Assembly: GCF_014196125.1 (NCBI RefSeq)
Contig: NZ_JACIDA010000003.1
Location: 124,001 to 188,000, forward strand
Direction of reading: 5' to 3'
Length of the DNA stretch: 64,000 nt
Source: Brevundimonas mediterranea
GTDB lineage: Bacteria > Pseudomonadota > Alphaproteobacteria > Caulobacterales > Caulobacteraceae
Shown here one piece after another: positions 35,143 to 44,077 of this stretch. The translations under genes and the position numbers were made by a program. The notes beneath the pieces were generated by a model. The model saw only the letters and a list, made by a program, of their open reading frames with translations. It did not search any database and had not been told where the DNA came from. Position 1 is the first letter of the stretch. Every line of letters begins with the position of its first letter.

Positions 35143-36561
35143 TCAGGCTGCGTAGCCCGAGGCGGAGACGCCCGACTGGGGCGCCGGGATGGTCGTGCCC
35201 TCGTCGGCGTATTCGTTCAGCTTGTTGCGCAGGGTGCGGATCGAGATGCCCAGGATGTTGGCCGCATGGGTCCGGTTGCCCAGGCAGTGGGTCAGGGTGT
35301 CCAGGATCAGGGTCTTCTCCATCGCCGCCACCGTCTGACCGACGAAGCTGCGCGTCACCGCATCGGCCGCCTGGGCCGCCCGCGCCGCGACGCCGCCGCC
35401 GTAGGGGTTTTCCTGACCCGTCGAGGCCGCGCCCATCATGCCCGAAGCCGGGGTCAGGGGCTGACCGTCCGGCAGGCGGATGGCGTCGACGTCGATCTCC
35501 GGCCCGGTCGCCAGCAGCACCGCCCGGTGCATGGCGTTTTCCAGCTCACGGACGTTGCCGGGCCAGCGGTGGGCGCTGATGGCTTGGCGTGCGCGCGCCG
35601 AGATCGGCCGAACCGGCACGCCGTTGGCGGCGGCGTATTTCTTGATGAAATGTTCGGCCAGAACCCCGATGTCGCCCGGCCGCTCGCGCAGGGCCGGCAG
35701 GCGCAGATTGACGACGTTCAGCCGGTACAGCAGGTCTTCGCGGAACGTGCCTTCCGACACGGCGCGGGCCAGGTCGCGGTTGGACGTGGCGATGATGCGG
35801 ATATTGACCGACACCGGCTTGGAGCCGCCGACGCGGTCGATGACCCGTTCCTGGATCGCGCGCAGCAGCTTGGCCTGAAGCCGGGCGTCCATCTCCGAGA
35901 TTTCGTCCAGCAGCAGGGTGCCGCCGTCGGCCTCTTCGAACTTGCCGATCCGGCGCGCGACGGCGCCGGTGAAGGCGCCCTTCTCGTGCCCGAACAGTTC
36001 GGATTCCAGCAGGTTATCGGGAATGGCGGCGCAGTTGACGCTGATGAAGGGGCGTTCCGACCGGCGCGAATTGTCGTGCATGTAGCGCGCCATCACCTCC
36101 TTGCCGACGCCGCTTTCGCCGGTGATCAGGATCGAGGCTTCCGAGCGCGCCACCTGGTCGGCCAGCTGCAGCACCGCCTTCATCGACGGATCGGCCGAGA
36201 TCATCGGCTTCTCGTCGTCCGCGACAGCGGCCAGGACGGCGGCGATCAGTTCCGCGTCGGGCGGCAGGGGAATGAATTCCTTGGCCCCCGCCTTGATCGC
36301 CGCCGCGGCCTCGCGCGCATCGGCGTCAACGCCGAAGGCCACCACCGGCACCGTGATCCGTTCGGCCTCGTTCGCGGCGATCAGGGCGGCGATGTCGAGC
36401 TGGTAATCGACCATCAGCAGGTCGGCGCCCTGCCCTCGTCGCAGTTGCTCCGTCGCCTGATCCGCGCGCTCCACGTGGCTGACCTTGGCGCCGTGCGCCA
36501 TGGCCATCTTTACCGCCGAAGCGAGCTGTCCGCTCAGTCTGCCTACCACCAGAAGACGCAT
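35143..36561 (-). CDS. flbD: Sigma-54-dependent flagellar regulator FlbD
   Basis: A 472-residue NtrC-type activator. The N-terminal receiver-like domain is degenerate: the acidic pocket is missing, though D52 in MVDYQ remains, as is usual for FlbD. The AAA+ domain has Walker A GESGVGKE at 148-155 and the sigma-54 contact loop GAFTGA at 195-200. The C-terminal Fis-type HTH is NILGISIRTLRNKL. In Caulobacter FlbD, held by FliX, activates late flagellar genes and represses the early fliF promoter, so it may feed back on its own operon here. Confidence 0.95.
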   Translation of the reverse strand: MRLLVVGRLSGQLASAVKMAMAHGAKVSHVERADQATEQLRRGQGADLLMVDYQLDIAALIAANEAERITVPVVAFGVDADAREAAAAIKAGAKEFIPLPPDAELIAAVLAAVADDEKPMISADPSMKAVLQLADQVARSEASILITGESGVGKEVMARYMHDNSRRSERPFISVNCAAIPDNLLESELFGHEKGAFTGAVARRIGKFEEADGGTLLLDEISEMDARLQAKLLRAIQERVIDRVGGSKPVSVNIRIIATSNRDLARAVSEGTFREDLLYRLNVVNLRLPALRERPGDIGVLAEHFIKKYAAANGVPVRPISARARQAISAHRWPGNVRELENAMHRAVLLATGPEIDVDAIRLPDGQPLTPASGMMGAASTGQENPYGGGVAARAAQAADAVTRSFVGQTVAAMEKTLILDTLTHCLGNRTHAANILGISIRTLRNKLNEYADEGTTIPAPQSGVSASGYAA

Positions 36562-36630
36562 TGTTCTTCTCCTCTAAACTTTCATCCGGGTCGCTGTCGT
36601 TCCGCCGCGCAGAGCCTGCGCGGCGTCGCC

Positions 36631-36963
36631 TCAGCTCCCCGAGTCCTCGGTCTTGATGATTTCCGTCATGGTCACGCCCAGCCGGTCGTCGACGACGACG
36701 ACCTCGCCGCGCGCGATCAGACGGTTGTTGACGAAGATGTCGATGGCCTCGCCGACCTTGCGGTCCAGCTCCAGCACCGACCCCTTGTTCAGCTTCAGCA
36801 ACTGGGCCACCGACATGTGCGACTTGCCCAGCACGGCCGAGATGTTCACCGGCACCTCGAAGACCGTGGCCAGGTCGGCGGCGGTCTTGTCGCCATGATC
36901 ATCGACCATGGCCAGGGCGGTGGAGTCCGGGAATTCCTCGAGCGAAAGATCGTCGGAGGCCAT
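36631..36963 (-). CDS. fliN: Flagellar motor switch protein FliN
   Basis: A 110-residue SpoA-domain protein. The C-terminal core (VNISAVLGKSHMSVAQLLKLNKGSVLELDRKVGEAIDIFVNNRLIARGEVVVVDDRLGVTMTEI, about residues 38-101) is the conserved FliN/YscQ fold, after a short acidic N-terminus. FliN builds the lower C-ring and helps dock FliH-ATPase export complexes. The ATG overlaps the flbE stop by 1 nt; flbD follows after about 70 bp. Confidence 0.94.
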   Translation of the reverse strand: MASDDLSLEEFPDSTALAMVDDHGDKTAADLATVFEVPVNISAVLGKSHMSVAQLLKLNKGSVLELDRKVGEAIDIFVNNRLIARGEVVVVDDRLGVTMTEIIKTEDSGS

Positions 36964-37610
36964 CAGAAATCACTCCGGTCAGCATTGATAGGGGGTTCGG
37001 CATGCCCGGCCTCGGCGGCCAGGGCGGCGGTCAGGGCTTCGGCCACGCGTGTGGCCGAGCCTTCCGGATCATGGTCGGCGCGACCATCGGCCCATTCCAG
37101 CTGGAAGGCCGCAAAACCCATGCCCGGCTCGTCCCGGAAGGCGACGACGCCAGTGAAACCGCTGTCGGCGCAGGCCCGCTCGATCTGGGCGCGGCCCTCG
37201 TCGTCCAGACCGGCTGCACGCACGACCAGACGCGGCGAAGCGTCGATCTCCTGGGCCAGCGCCTCAAGGGCGGCGCGCAAGGGGGCCTGGGGGAAACGCT
37301 CCAGCGCCGCGCCGCCGATGGCCCGGGCGGCGGCCAGGGCCAGGTCGGCCGACTGTTCGCGATGCGTCTGGGCCACGTTCCTCAGCGAGGGCAAGGCCGC
37401 CGCCACGCCCTGAGCGATATTGGTCAGAGCCATGGCCCGGATGTTCTCGATCTCGTTCAGCGCCTGCTGGCGCGCCTCGAGCTGCGCATGGGCGACCAGG
37501 GCGTCCACCTCGGCCGGCAGATAGCTGCGCTTGGTCGGCTTCCAGGTGCTTTCGCGCACCACCGAACCGTCGGCGTCGAACTCGGTATCGAAGGCGAAGG
37601 GAGTGCTCAT
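36963..37610 (-). CDS. flbE: FlbE, FliH-like flagellar assembly protein
   Basis: A 215-residue protein in the position of Caulobacter flbE, between fliG and fliN. A charged N-terminal region with KRSYLPAEVDALVAHAQLEARQQA fits the FliH-like coiled coil, and the C-terminal half (about 100-190) resembles the stator-like domain that binds the export ATPase. FlbE in Caulobacter has been linked to early flagellar assembly. The assignment rests on context and weak FliH likeness rather than a strong motif. Confidence 0.75.
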   Translation of the reverse strand: MSTPFAFDTEFDADGSVVRESTWKPTKRSYLPAEVDALVAHAQLEARQQALNEIENIRAMALTNIAQGVAAALPSLRNVAQTHREQSADLALAAARAIGGAALERFPQAPLRAALEALAQEIDASPRLVVRAAGLDDEGRAQIERACADSGFTGVVAFRDEPGMGFAAFQLEWADGRADHDPEGSATRVAEALTAALAAEAGHAEPPINADRSDF

Positions 37611-37611
37611 G

Positions 37612-38646
37612 TCAGTAGATCAACTCGTCGTCGGTGCCCTGGCCGGCCAGCATGATCTCGCCGCGGGCGGCCAGATCCTTGGCCACCTGCACCATGGCCA
37701 TCTGAGCGGTGTCGACGTCCTTCAGCCGGACCGGCCCCATGGATTCCATGTCCTCGCGCATGATCTTGGAGGCGCGTTCGGACATGTTGGAGAAGAACAT
37801 CTCGCGAAGCGGCTCCGACGCGCCCTTCAGGGCCAGGCCCAGGGAGTCCTTGTCCACAGCCCGCAGCAGAGTCTGGACGCCGCCGGGGTCCAGCTTGGAC
37901 AGATCCTCGAACACGAACATCAGGGCGCGGATCCGTTCGGCGGATTCGCGGCTGCGCTCTTCCAGGGCGCCGATGAAGCGCGCCTCGGTCTGGCGATCGA
38001 AACTGTTGAAGATGTCGGCCATCATCTCGTGGCTGTCGCGCTTGGAGGTGCGCGCCAGGTTCGACATGAATTCGGTTCGCAGGGTCGCCTCGATCTTGTC
38101 CAGGATCTCGCGCTGGACCGGCTCCATGCGCAGCATCCGCTGCACGCATTCCAGGGCGAAATCTTCCGGCAGTGCGGTCAGCACGCGGGCGGCGTGGTCC
38201 GAACGCACCTTGGACAGGATGACGGCGACGGTCTGCGGGTATTCGTTCTTCAGATAGTTGGCGAGAACCGCCTCGTTCACATTGCCCAGCTTGTCCCACA
38301 TGGTCCGGCCGGCCGGACCCCGGATCTCCTCCATCAGGCCATCGACGCGGTCCTTGGGCAGGAAGGCGGCCAGCAGCCTCTGGGTCTGTTCGTAACTGCC
38401 CATGACCGAGCCCGAGCCGGCCAGGCCCGAGACGAATTCGATCATCAGGGCCTCGACCGCCTCGGCGGTGACATTGCCCAGGGTGGCCATGGCCTGGGAG
38501 ATCTCCTTGACTTCCTCGTCGTCCAGCCGTTCCCACAGGGCTGTGTGCTCCTCGCCCAGAGCCAGCAGGATGACGGCCGCCTTTTCAGGCCCCGTCAGCT
38601 TGTTGGGATCGTCGATCGACAGCTTCTTGGTCACGAGCTTGGCCAT
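37612..38646 (-). CDS. fliG: Flagellar motor switch protein FliG
   Basis: A 344-residue torque-generating rotor protein. The N-terminal part binds FliF, the middle has the EHPQ-like region (here [14 protein letters not shown] near 137-150), and the C-terminal domain carries the charged helix for MotA contact. Length matches FliG. The start overlaps the fliF stop by 1 nt and the stop is 1 bp before flbE, consistent with one tightly packed early flagellar operon. Confidence 0.95.
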   Translation of the reverse strand: MAKLVTKKLSIDDPNKLTGPEKAAVILLALGEEHTALWERLDDEEVKEISQAMATLGNVTAEAVEALMIEFVSGLAGSGSVMGSYEQTQRLLAAFLPKDRVDGLMEEIRGPAGRTMWDKLGNVNEAVLANYLKNEYPQTVAVILSKVRSDHAARVLTALPEDFALECVQRMLRMEPVQREILDKIEATLRTEFMSNLARTSKRDSHEMMADIFNSFDRQTEARFIGALEERSRESAERIRALMFVFEDLSKLDPGGVQTLLRAVDKDSLGLALKGASEPLREMFFSNMSERASKIMREDMESMGPVRLKDVDTAQMAMVQVAKDLAARGEIMLAGQGTDDELIY

Positions 38647-40313
38647 CAGCCTTCGGCCACCCAGTTGCGCAGGATCCCGGCGGCCTCATCCGGGTGCGCC
38701 TGGACGAAATCCGCGACCTTCTTGACCGAGGACGCCTTCACCTGACCCTCGATACGGGCGATGTCGATTTTCTGATCCATCTCGTTCGGGGCCGGCAGTT
38801 GCACCAACTGCGGCTGACCGTCGGCGCCGATGACGGTCGTCGTCACCGTGGCCACGGGCAGACCGGCGGGGGTTGCGGCCAGACCCCCAGGCGCCCCGCC
38901 GCCCGCCGTCTTCAGAAGCGGACGCAGCACGAAGAAGATCAGCAGCAGCGCCACGACGGCCAGGATGCCCAGTTCGATCAGCCGCATGACGTCGGTGCGC
39001 GAGAAGTCCAGCAGCGAGGACTTGCCTTCCAGGCCGCCGGCGATGCCGGTGTCGTGGTTGAAGCGGACGTTGATCACCTCGATCTTGTCGCCCCGCGCCT
39101 CGTCGATGCCGGCGGCGGCGGCCACCAGAGACTTGATCTGGGCGATTTCCTGGGCGCTGCGCGGCGCATAGGTCGCTTCGCCCTTGCCGTCGGCGGCAGG
39201 CGTCCACTTGCCGTCGACCGCCACGGCGACCGCCAGTTTCTTGACCTCGCCCGGCTCCTTGGTCGTGGTCGTGGTGGTGTTCGAGATTTCGTAGTTGGTG
39301 GTCTCGGCGTTTTCAGCGCTGGTCGCGCCGGCGGGGGAGGTGGCGGGCGGCGCGCCGCCGGGGATGTTGTTGGCGGCGGTGACGCCGCCGTTGGCGTCGC
39401 CCGTCGTATCCGACGATTGCGAGCCGTTGGCCGTGGTCGAGCGCACCACTTGGCCGTCCGGATCGAACTTCTGCTCCTGGGTAGTCGAGCGGCTCTGATC
39501 GATATCGGCCGTGACCTGAACCCGCGCAGCGCCGATGCCGACGACACCCTCGACGATATCCTTGATCCGCGCCTGCAACTGGGCCTCGGTATTGCCCTTG
39601 GTTTCGGCGGCCGAGGCGGACGAGAAGGTTCCGTCATCGGACCCGGCCGCCAGGGTGCGGTTGTTCTGATCGGCGACGGTGACGCGGTCAGGCTTCAGGT
39701 TCGGCACGGACGAGGCCACCAGGTTGCGGATCGCCCGCACCTGGTCCGGCGTCAGATCCCGACCGCCCAGCCCGACCAGAACGGCCGCTGTGGGATCTCC
39801 GGCCGCAGCGGTGAACATCTCGCGACGCGGCATGGTGATGTGGACGCGAGCGGCGGTGATGCCGCGCATGGACATGATGGTGCGTGACAGCTCGCCCTGA
39901 AGGGCGCGCTGCTCGTTCAACTGCTGCTGGAATTCGGTCTGACCCAGCACCGACTGGTTGTCGAAGATTTCGTAACCGACGGATCCCGAAGTCACGAGAC
40001 CCTTTTCCGCAATCAGCATCCGCGCAGTGCCGACGTCGTCGCGGTTCACCATCACGGTCGAGCCGTCGCCCTTGGAGGTGTATTTGATGCCGGCCTGTTG
40101 CAGGGCCGAGGTGATCTCCCCGGCCTCACGCAGATCCAAGTTGGAATACAGCAGGGCGTCCGGGGCCTGGCCCATGCGCAGCATGACGGCCACCAGCACG
40201 GCGGTCACGCCTGCGGCGACGCCGAGGACCGCAGCCAGACGACCGATCCCGAACTTCTGCAACGCCGCCGTAAAGCCGCCCACGCGTTCCCGCCCCAAAC
40301 TCGCGGGAGACAC
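38646..40313 (-). CDS. fliF: Flagellar MS-ring protein FliF
   Basis: A 555-residue MS-ring protein, the first structure of the flagellar basal body in the inner membrane. It has one membrane segment near residues 27-47, the YscJ-like ring-building domains ([16 protein letters not shown], then [10 protein letters not shown] and the extended middle with a Gly/Ser/Thr/Ala-rich insert at about 290-335), a second membrane segment near 450-470 ([20 protein letters not shown]) and the FliG-binding tail ending in NWVAEG. First gene of the operon; a CtrA-like box sits 47 bp upstream. Confidence 0.95.
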   Translation of the reverse strand: MSPASLGRERVGGFTAALQKFGIGRLAAVLGVAAGVTAVLVAVMLRMGQAPDALLYSNLDLREAGEITSALQQAGIKYTSKGDGSTVMVNRDDVGTARMLIAEKGLVTSGSVGYEIFDNQSVLGQTEFQQQLNEQRALQGELSRTIMSMRGITAARVHITMPRREMFTAAAGDPTAAVLVGLGGRDLTPDQVRAIRNLVASSVPNLKPDRVTVADQNNRTLAAGSDDGTFSSASAAETKGNTEAQLQARIKDIVEGVVGIGAARVQVTADIDQSRSTTQEQKFDPDGQVVRSTTANGSQSSDTTGDANGGVTAANNIPGGAPPATSPAGATSAENAETTNYEISNTTTTTTKEPGEVKKLAVAVAVDGKWTPAADGKGEATYAPRSAQEIAQIKSLVAAAAGIDEARGDKIEVINVRFNHDTGIAGGLEGKSSLLDFSRTDVMRLIELGILAVVALLLIFFVLRPLLKTAGGGAPGGLAATPAGLPVATVTTTVIGADGQPQLVQLPAPNEMDQKIDIARIEGQVKASSVKKVADFVQAHPDEAAGILRNWVAEG

Positions 40314-40359
40314 TGACGCCCCGCTAGGCAGAAAATGCCGCCTGGATGGTAAACGTCAC

Positions 40360-40375
40360 GTTAAGAGACGTTTAC
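40360..40375 (-). promoter_or_regulatory. CtrA box of the fliF operon promoter
   Basis: On the minus strand the sequence is GTAA-ACGTCTC-TTAAC, one mismatch from TTAA-N7-TTAAC, the Caulobacter CtrA consensus. It is 47 bp from the fliF ATG in the only intergenic gap before the operon. Class II flagellar promoters in Caulobacter, including fliF, are activated by CtrA at such sites, so position and sequence agree. CtrA control here is inference. Confidence 0.7.
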
Positions 40376-40379
40376 GGGG

Positions 40380-41423
40380 TCACCGCCAGCTCGCCGCTCG
40401 GCCATCGGGAGCGGCCGGCTTCTCCAGCTCCGGCAGCACCGCGGGCGCGCCCGACGGCAACGCCGCGTCGGGATTTTTCAGCCAGGCGGCGACGTCCCGG
40501 TAAACGATCTCGGCGTCCAGATCGCGGTTCAGCAGATGCCAGCCGTTCGGATACCAGGCCGTCTTCAGGGCGCCGCCGTCAGCCTGCGCCCGCTCCAGGG
40601 CCAGACGCATCGGCCCCCGCTTCACGATCTCGTCGTGCGCGCCATACATCAACACGGCGGCGCCCCGGATGCGGCCCAGGCTGCGCGACGCCGTCTCCAT
40701 CAGATCGACCAGGCCATAGACGGTGTCGAACCGGGTCGCGAGAATGCTCATCGGATCACGCCCGTTGCGGATCAGCTCCAGCGTATTGCTGGAGGCGTGG
40801 ATGTCGCGGGTGATGAACTCGGGCGGCTCCAGCGCCACATCGCCGAGCGCGCGCGCCGCGATGTTCAGGGCCACGCTGTTCAGCGGCCCCTGGGTCGACC
40901 ACCCCCAGACCCCCGGCGCCAGCAGCACCAGCCGGTCGGCGTCCGGCGGATTGTCTGAACCGAAGGCGGCCGCCGCCACCGATCCGCCCATGCTCTCGCC
41001 CACCACGGCGATGACGGCGTTCGGATAGCGGGCGCGGGCCAGGGCCGTGACCTCGCGCAGGTCGTCGGTCATCCGCGCCTGCCCAGCCCAGACGCCCCGC
41101 CCCGGCGCCGCGCCGAAGCCCCGCTGGTCATAGGACCAGGTCTCGATCCCCTGTTCGGCCCACCAGGGCCCCGCCAGGCGGAAGCTGGCGTCGTGGTCGT
41201 TCATCCCGTGCAAGGCCACGATCACCGCCCAGGGCGCCTGACCGGCCGGCCCCCAGCGCAGATAGGGCAGCCGCGCCCCGTCCGACATGACCAGGGCGCG
41301 ATCCTCGACGTGGGCGCCGACGAAACCCGGCGGCGGCGTCATGGGCGGCTGGACATGGGGCGTGGCGCAGGCAGCCGTCACCAAAGTCAAAGCGAGCGCG
41401 GCGACGGGGAACACGGGTTTCAT
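40380..41423 (-). CDS. Alpha/beta hydrolase lipoprotein (lysophospholipase-like)
   Basis: A 347-residue hydrolase of the serine aminopeptidase S33/monoglyceride-lipase type. A signal peptide with the lipobox TAAC (near residue 18) makes it a likely outer-membrane or periplasmic lipoprotein. The core has HGMNDH (oxyanion region), the nucleophile elbow G-E-S-M-G-G, an Asp in AHDEI and a His in NGWHLL, a complete Ser-Asp-His triad. MKPVFP at 41423 starts the signal peptide and overlaps the UDG-family stop by 4 nt. The substrate is unknown. Confidence 0.85.
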   Translation of the reverse strand: MKPVFPVAALALTLVTAACATPHVQPPMTPPPGFVGAHVEDRALVMSDGARLPYLRWGPAGQAPWAVIVALHGMNDHDASFRLAGPWWAEQGIETWSYDQRGFGAAPGRGVWAGQARMTDDLREVTALARARYPNAVIAVVGESMGGSVAAAAFGSDNPPDADRLVLLAPGVWGWSTQGPLNSVALNIAARALGDVALEPPEFITRDIHASSNTLELIRNGRDPMSILATRFDTVYGLVDLMETASRSLGRIRGAAVLMYGAHDEIVKRGPMRLALERAQADGGALKTAWYPNGWHLLNRDLDAEIVYRDVAAWLKNPDAALPSGAPAVLPELEKPAAPDGRAASWR

Positions 41424-42031
41424 GCGCACAGCCTTGCGGGGGACGTTAAGATCGAACACACCCGATCTCGCAGATAGGGAACCACCTCGGCCTCGAACCA
41501 GGGGTTCTTCCGCAGCCAGGCCGTATTGCGCCACGACGGATGCGGCAGCACCAGCAGGTCCGGCGCATAGTCCCGCCAGGCTCGCACCGTCTCGGTCATG
41601 TTCCGCTTCGCCCGGTCACCCAGCGCCCAGGCCTGGGCGTAGCCGCCGACCAGCAGGGTCAGCTCCATCTGCGGCAGCGCCTCCAGCAACGACGGCCGCC
41701 ACAGGTCGGCGCACCGGCTCGGCGGGGGATAGTCGCCGCCTTTCGGCGCCGTGCCCGGATAGCAGAAGGCCTGGGCCGCCACCCCGATGCGACGGTCGGC
41801 GTAGAAGGTGTCGTAATCCACCCCCATCCAGTCGCGCAGCCGGTCGCCCGACGGATCGGTGAACGGCAGGCCGCTTTCATGCACCCGCCGCCCCGGCGCC
41901 TGGCCGCAGATCAGCAGCCGCGTCTCGGGAAATACCCGCACCACCGGGCGCGGCGTATGCGGCAGCATGCCCGCACAGGCGCGGCAGGCGCGGATGTCGC
42001 TCAGGACTGCGTCGAGATCAGTCGTCATCAT
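41420..42031 (-). CDS. Uracil-DNA glycosylase-superfamily protein
   Basis: A 203-residue protein with a UDG-superfamily core: CGQAPGRRVHESGLPFTDPSG near residues 42-62 (motif A form G-Q-A-P-G) and LPHPSWRN near residue 160 (motif B). Early cysteines C-R-A-C suggest part of an iron-sulfur site, but the other two Cys of classic family 4/5 enzymes are not clear. It may remove damaged bases or have another role. It overlaps the DUF3253 gene by 14 nt and the lipoprotein gene by 4 nt. Confidence 0.8.
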   Translation of the reverse strand: MMTTDLDAVLSDIRACRACAGMLPHTPRPVVRVFPETRLLICGQAPGRRVHESGLPFTDPSGDRLRDWMGVDYDTFYADRRIGVAAQAFCYPGTAPKGGDYPPPSRCADLWRPSLLEALPQMELTLLVGGYAQAWALGDRAKRNMTETVRAWRDYAPDLLVLPHPSWRNTAWLRKNPWFEAEVVPYLRDRVCSILTSPARLCA

Positions 42032-42320
42032 CCTCGACGACCGGCGGACGGCGGCTCAGCGCCAGGGCCGTCTCTTCCTCGGTCGGCTGGCGCAGACGCG
42101 TCACCCCTCGGAAATTGTCCGGATCGACCGGCTTGCCCTTCTTGGTGATGGTCAGCTTGCCCTGGCGCATCAGGCTCAGGGCGAGGGCGCGCACCTTGGG
42201 CAGCATGCGCTGCCACTGCTCCGGCTGTAGCTCTTTGGCCACTTCCGCCGGCTCGATGCTCTTGCCGGGCTCCAGCCCGGCGATTTTGTTCAGGATTGCG
42301 GTTTCGATCGGATCGCTCAT
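42018..42320 (-). CDS. DUF3253 family protein
   Basis: A 100-residue cytoplasmic protein with a winged-helix-like core (NKIAGLEPGKSIEPAEVAKEL and LMRQGKLTITKKGKPVDPDNFRG) and a C-terminal run of acidic residues. This matches the widespread small DUF3253 family of unknown role. MSDPIE at 42320 was chosen over six residues more. Its stop overlaps the start of the UDG-family gene, so the two are coupled. Confidence 0.78.
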   Translation of the reverse strand: MSDPIETAILNKIAGLEPGKSIEPAEVAKELQPEQWQRMLPKVRALALSLMRQGKLTITKKGKPVDPDNFRGVTRLRQPTEEETALALSRRPPVVEDDDD

Positions 42321-42367
42321 TGCGCCTATATGCTGCACAGCGAGACCAGAAGTAAGGCCGAGTCGTC

Positions 42368-42802
42368 ATGCCGAAGAAAATCACCGTCACCGAGGGCGAA
42401 TTCGCCGGCTGGCAGACCTATGACCTCCACGACACCTTCGACGTGGTGGTGGGCCCCTTCTACGGCCGACTGGACCCGGACGGCCACATGCGCTGCGCCT
42501 TCCGCGCCGAACAGAAACACATGAACGCCGGCGGGCGGATGCATGGCGGATGTCTGATGACCTTCGCCGACATCGCCATGTTCCAGATCGCCTATCAGGA
42601 GATGGAGGGCGCCTCGGGCGTCACGGTCCAGCTGGACTCCACCTTCATCGACGGCGCCTATGTCGGCGAACTGATCGAGGCGACCGGCCAGGTCACCAAG
42701 GCGGGCAAGAGCCTGATCTTCGTGCGCGGCCAGATCAACACGGGGGAGCGGCTGCTGATGACCTTCTCGGGCGTCATCCGCAAGTTCACGCCGCGCGGTT
42801 GA
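42368..42802 (+). CDS. PaaI-family (hot-dog) thioesterase
   Basis: A 144-residue hot-dog protein with the acyl-CoA thioesterase signature NAGGRMHGGCLMTFADIAMF near residues 53-72 (HGG turn and Asp as catalytic residue) and the strand pattern DSTFIDGAYVGELIEATG. PaaI-type enzymes hydrolyse aryl- or acyl-CoA esters. The 3' end overlaps the convergent YoaK gene by 17 nt. It is divergent from DUF3253. Confidence 0.86.
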   Translation: MPKKITVTEGEFAGWQTYDLHDTFDVVVGPFYGRLDPDGHMRCAFRAEQKHMNAGGRMHGGCLMTFADIAMFQIAYQEMEGASGVTVQLDSTFIDGAYVGELIEATGQVTKAGKSLIFVRGQINTGERLLMTFSGVIRKFTPRG

Positions 42803-43424
42803 GCCGCACCATCAGGGCCATCAGCAGGGCGAATCCGGCGGCGGGCCAGAGGGCCGCCAGTCCCAGACGGCCGAAGGTCAGGGCGCCCAGCACCGCCCCG
42901 AAGCTCAGCCCTGCCCACAGGGTCAGATAGGCTTTGTAGGCGTATCGGTCCCCGCCCTTTACTGCGCCTGCCAAGGCCTGCCCCAGCTTGACCAGGGTTC
43001 CGGTCATATAGGTCAGGCTGACCCCGACCTCCCCGTTTCTCAGGAAGACCGAATTCTCGGCGCCCATGGCCATGACCATCAGGCCGACGGCGGCAGGCGT
43101 CAGCCCCGCGCCCGCCGCGGCGGCGGCCAACGTCAGCAGCAAGGCCTCAAACATCAGCACCCGACTACGCGAGCGTGCGTCCTCGCCGCCCGCGACCAGG
43201 GCGCCGGCGAAGGATCCCAGAACGAACAGGCCGAGTATGGCGGCCAGATGCGCCGCCGCCGGCCACTGTCCCTCGGCCACGCTGGCGGCGAACCGGGTAG
43301 AGTTTCCGCTCATGAAGGAGACGAAGACGCCGCCCAGATGCAGAAAGCCCAGACTGTCCACATAGCCCGCCAACCCCGCCAGCAGCAGGGCCAGCCAACG
43401 ATCCGACGGCGTCAGCAACCGCAA
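42786..43424 (-). CDS. YoaK/DUF1275 membrane protein
   Basis: A 212-residue protein with about six membrane segments. It begins with the DUF1275 signature GLAGYVDSLGFLHLGGVFVSFMSGNSTRF near residues 18-46. The family is widespread and unassigned; some are proposed transporters. It follows the GST gene by 6 bp on the same strand. Confidence 0.86.
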   Translation of the reverse strand: MRLLTPSDRWLALLLAGLAGYVDSLGFLHLGGVFVSFMSGNSTRFAASVAEGQWPAAAHLAAILGLFVLGSFAGALVAGGEDARSRSRVLMFEALLLTLAAAAAGAGLTPAAVGLMVMAMGAENSVFLRNGEVGVSLTYMTGTLVKLGQALAGAVKGGDRYAYKAYLTLWAGLSFGAVLGALTFGRLGLAALWPAAGFALLMALMVRLNRAA

Positions 43425-43430
43425 GGCCGT

Positions 43431-44051
43431 TCAGACCCCGGCCTTGGCCGCCGGTCGGTCTCGGCAGGCGTCGAACCAGCGGTGCAGGTTCTCGAACTCT
43501 GCCGGGGGGCGATAGCGAACCATCCGCGCGAAATCCAGGCCGACCACCGCGACGATGTCGGCGATGGTGAACCGGTCCAGGGCGATGAACTCCCGCTCGG
43601 CCAGATGCCGGTCCAGGGTCTTCATGAACCGCTCTGCCGACAGCCGGTTGTAGTCGGCCACCTGCGGAATCTGCACCGCCTCCAGCGCCGCCAGGGCCGG
43701 ATGCGAGTGGCGCACGTTCAGCATGATCGGGTTGGACAGATAGAATTCGCACCGGCGGGTCCACATCTCGACCACCGCCTGTTCGCGCGCATCGCGACCG
43801 AACAGATTGGGTTCCGGATACAGGGCCTCCAGGTAGCGGCCGATGGCCACGGATTCCGAAATGGTCGTGCCGTCGTCCAGCTCCAGCGCTGGCAGGTGGG
43901 GCACCCCGACCTTGTCGCGATATTCCGGCTTCTTGTGATCACCGGTCAGGATGTCGACCTCGACCAGTTCGACGTCCTCGACGCCCTTCTCGGCCATGAC
44001 CCAGCGGACCCGGCGCGGATTGGGCGCGCGGTGCGAGGTGTAGAGCTTCAT
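43431..44051 (-). CDS. Glutathione S-transferase
   Basis: A 206-residue GST. The N-terminal thioredoxin-like domain starts KLYTSHRAPNPRRVRWVMAEKGV, with Ser near residue 5 in the position of the catalytic Tyr/Ser/Cys, and has the ISESVAIGRYLE glutathione-gamma-glutamyl-binding motif. The helical C-terminal domain ends with the N-capping box FTIADIVAVVGLDFARM. Likely detoxification or a peroxide/aldehyde role. Confidence 0.87.
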   Translation of the reverse strand: MKLYTSHRAPNPRRVRWVMAEKGVEDVELVEVDILTGDHKKPEYRDKVGVPHLPALELDDGTTISESVAIGRYLEALYPEPNLFGRDAREQAVVEMWTRRCEFYLSNPIMLNVRHSHPALAALEAVQIPQVADYNRLSAERFMKTLDRHLAEREFIALDRFTIADIVAVVGLDFARMVRYRPPAEFENLHRWFDACRDRPAAKAGV

Positions 44052-44077
44052 CGGACGCCTCCGTTCTTTTGAAAAAC

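Noticed and set aside
42786..42802. 17-nt convergent overlap of the thioesterase and YoaK genes, same length as at 18757-18773
   Set aside because: The two overlaps do not share a sequence; equal length looks like coincidence in a compact genome.
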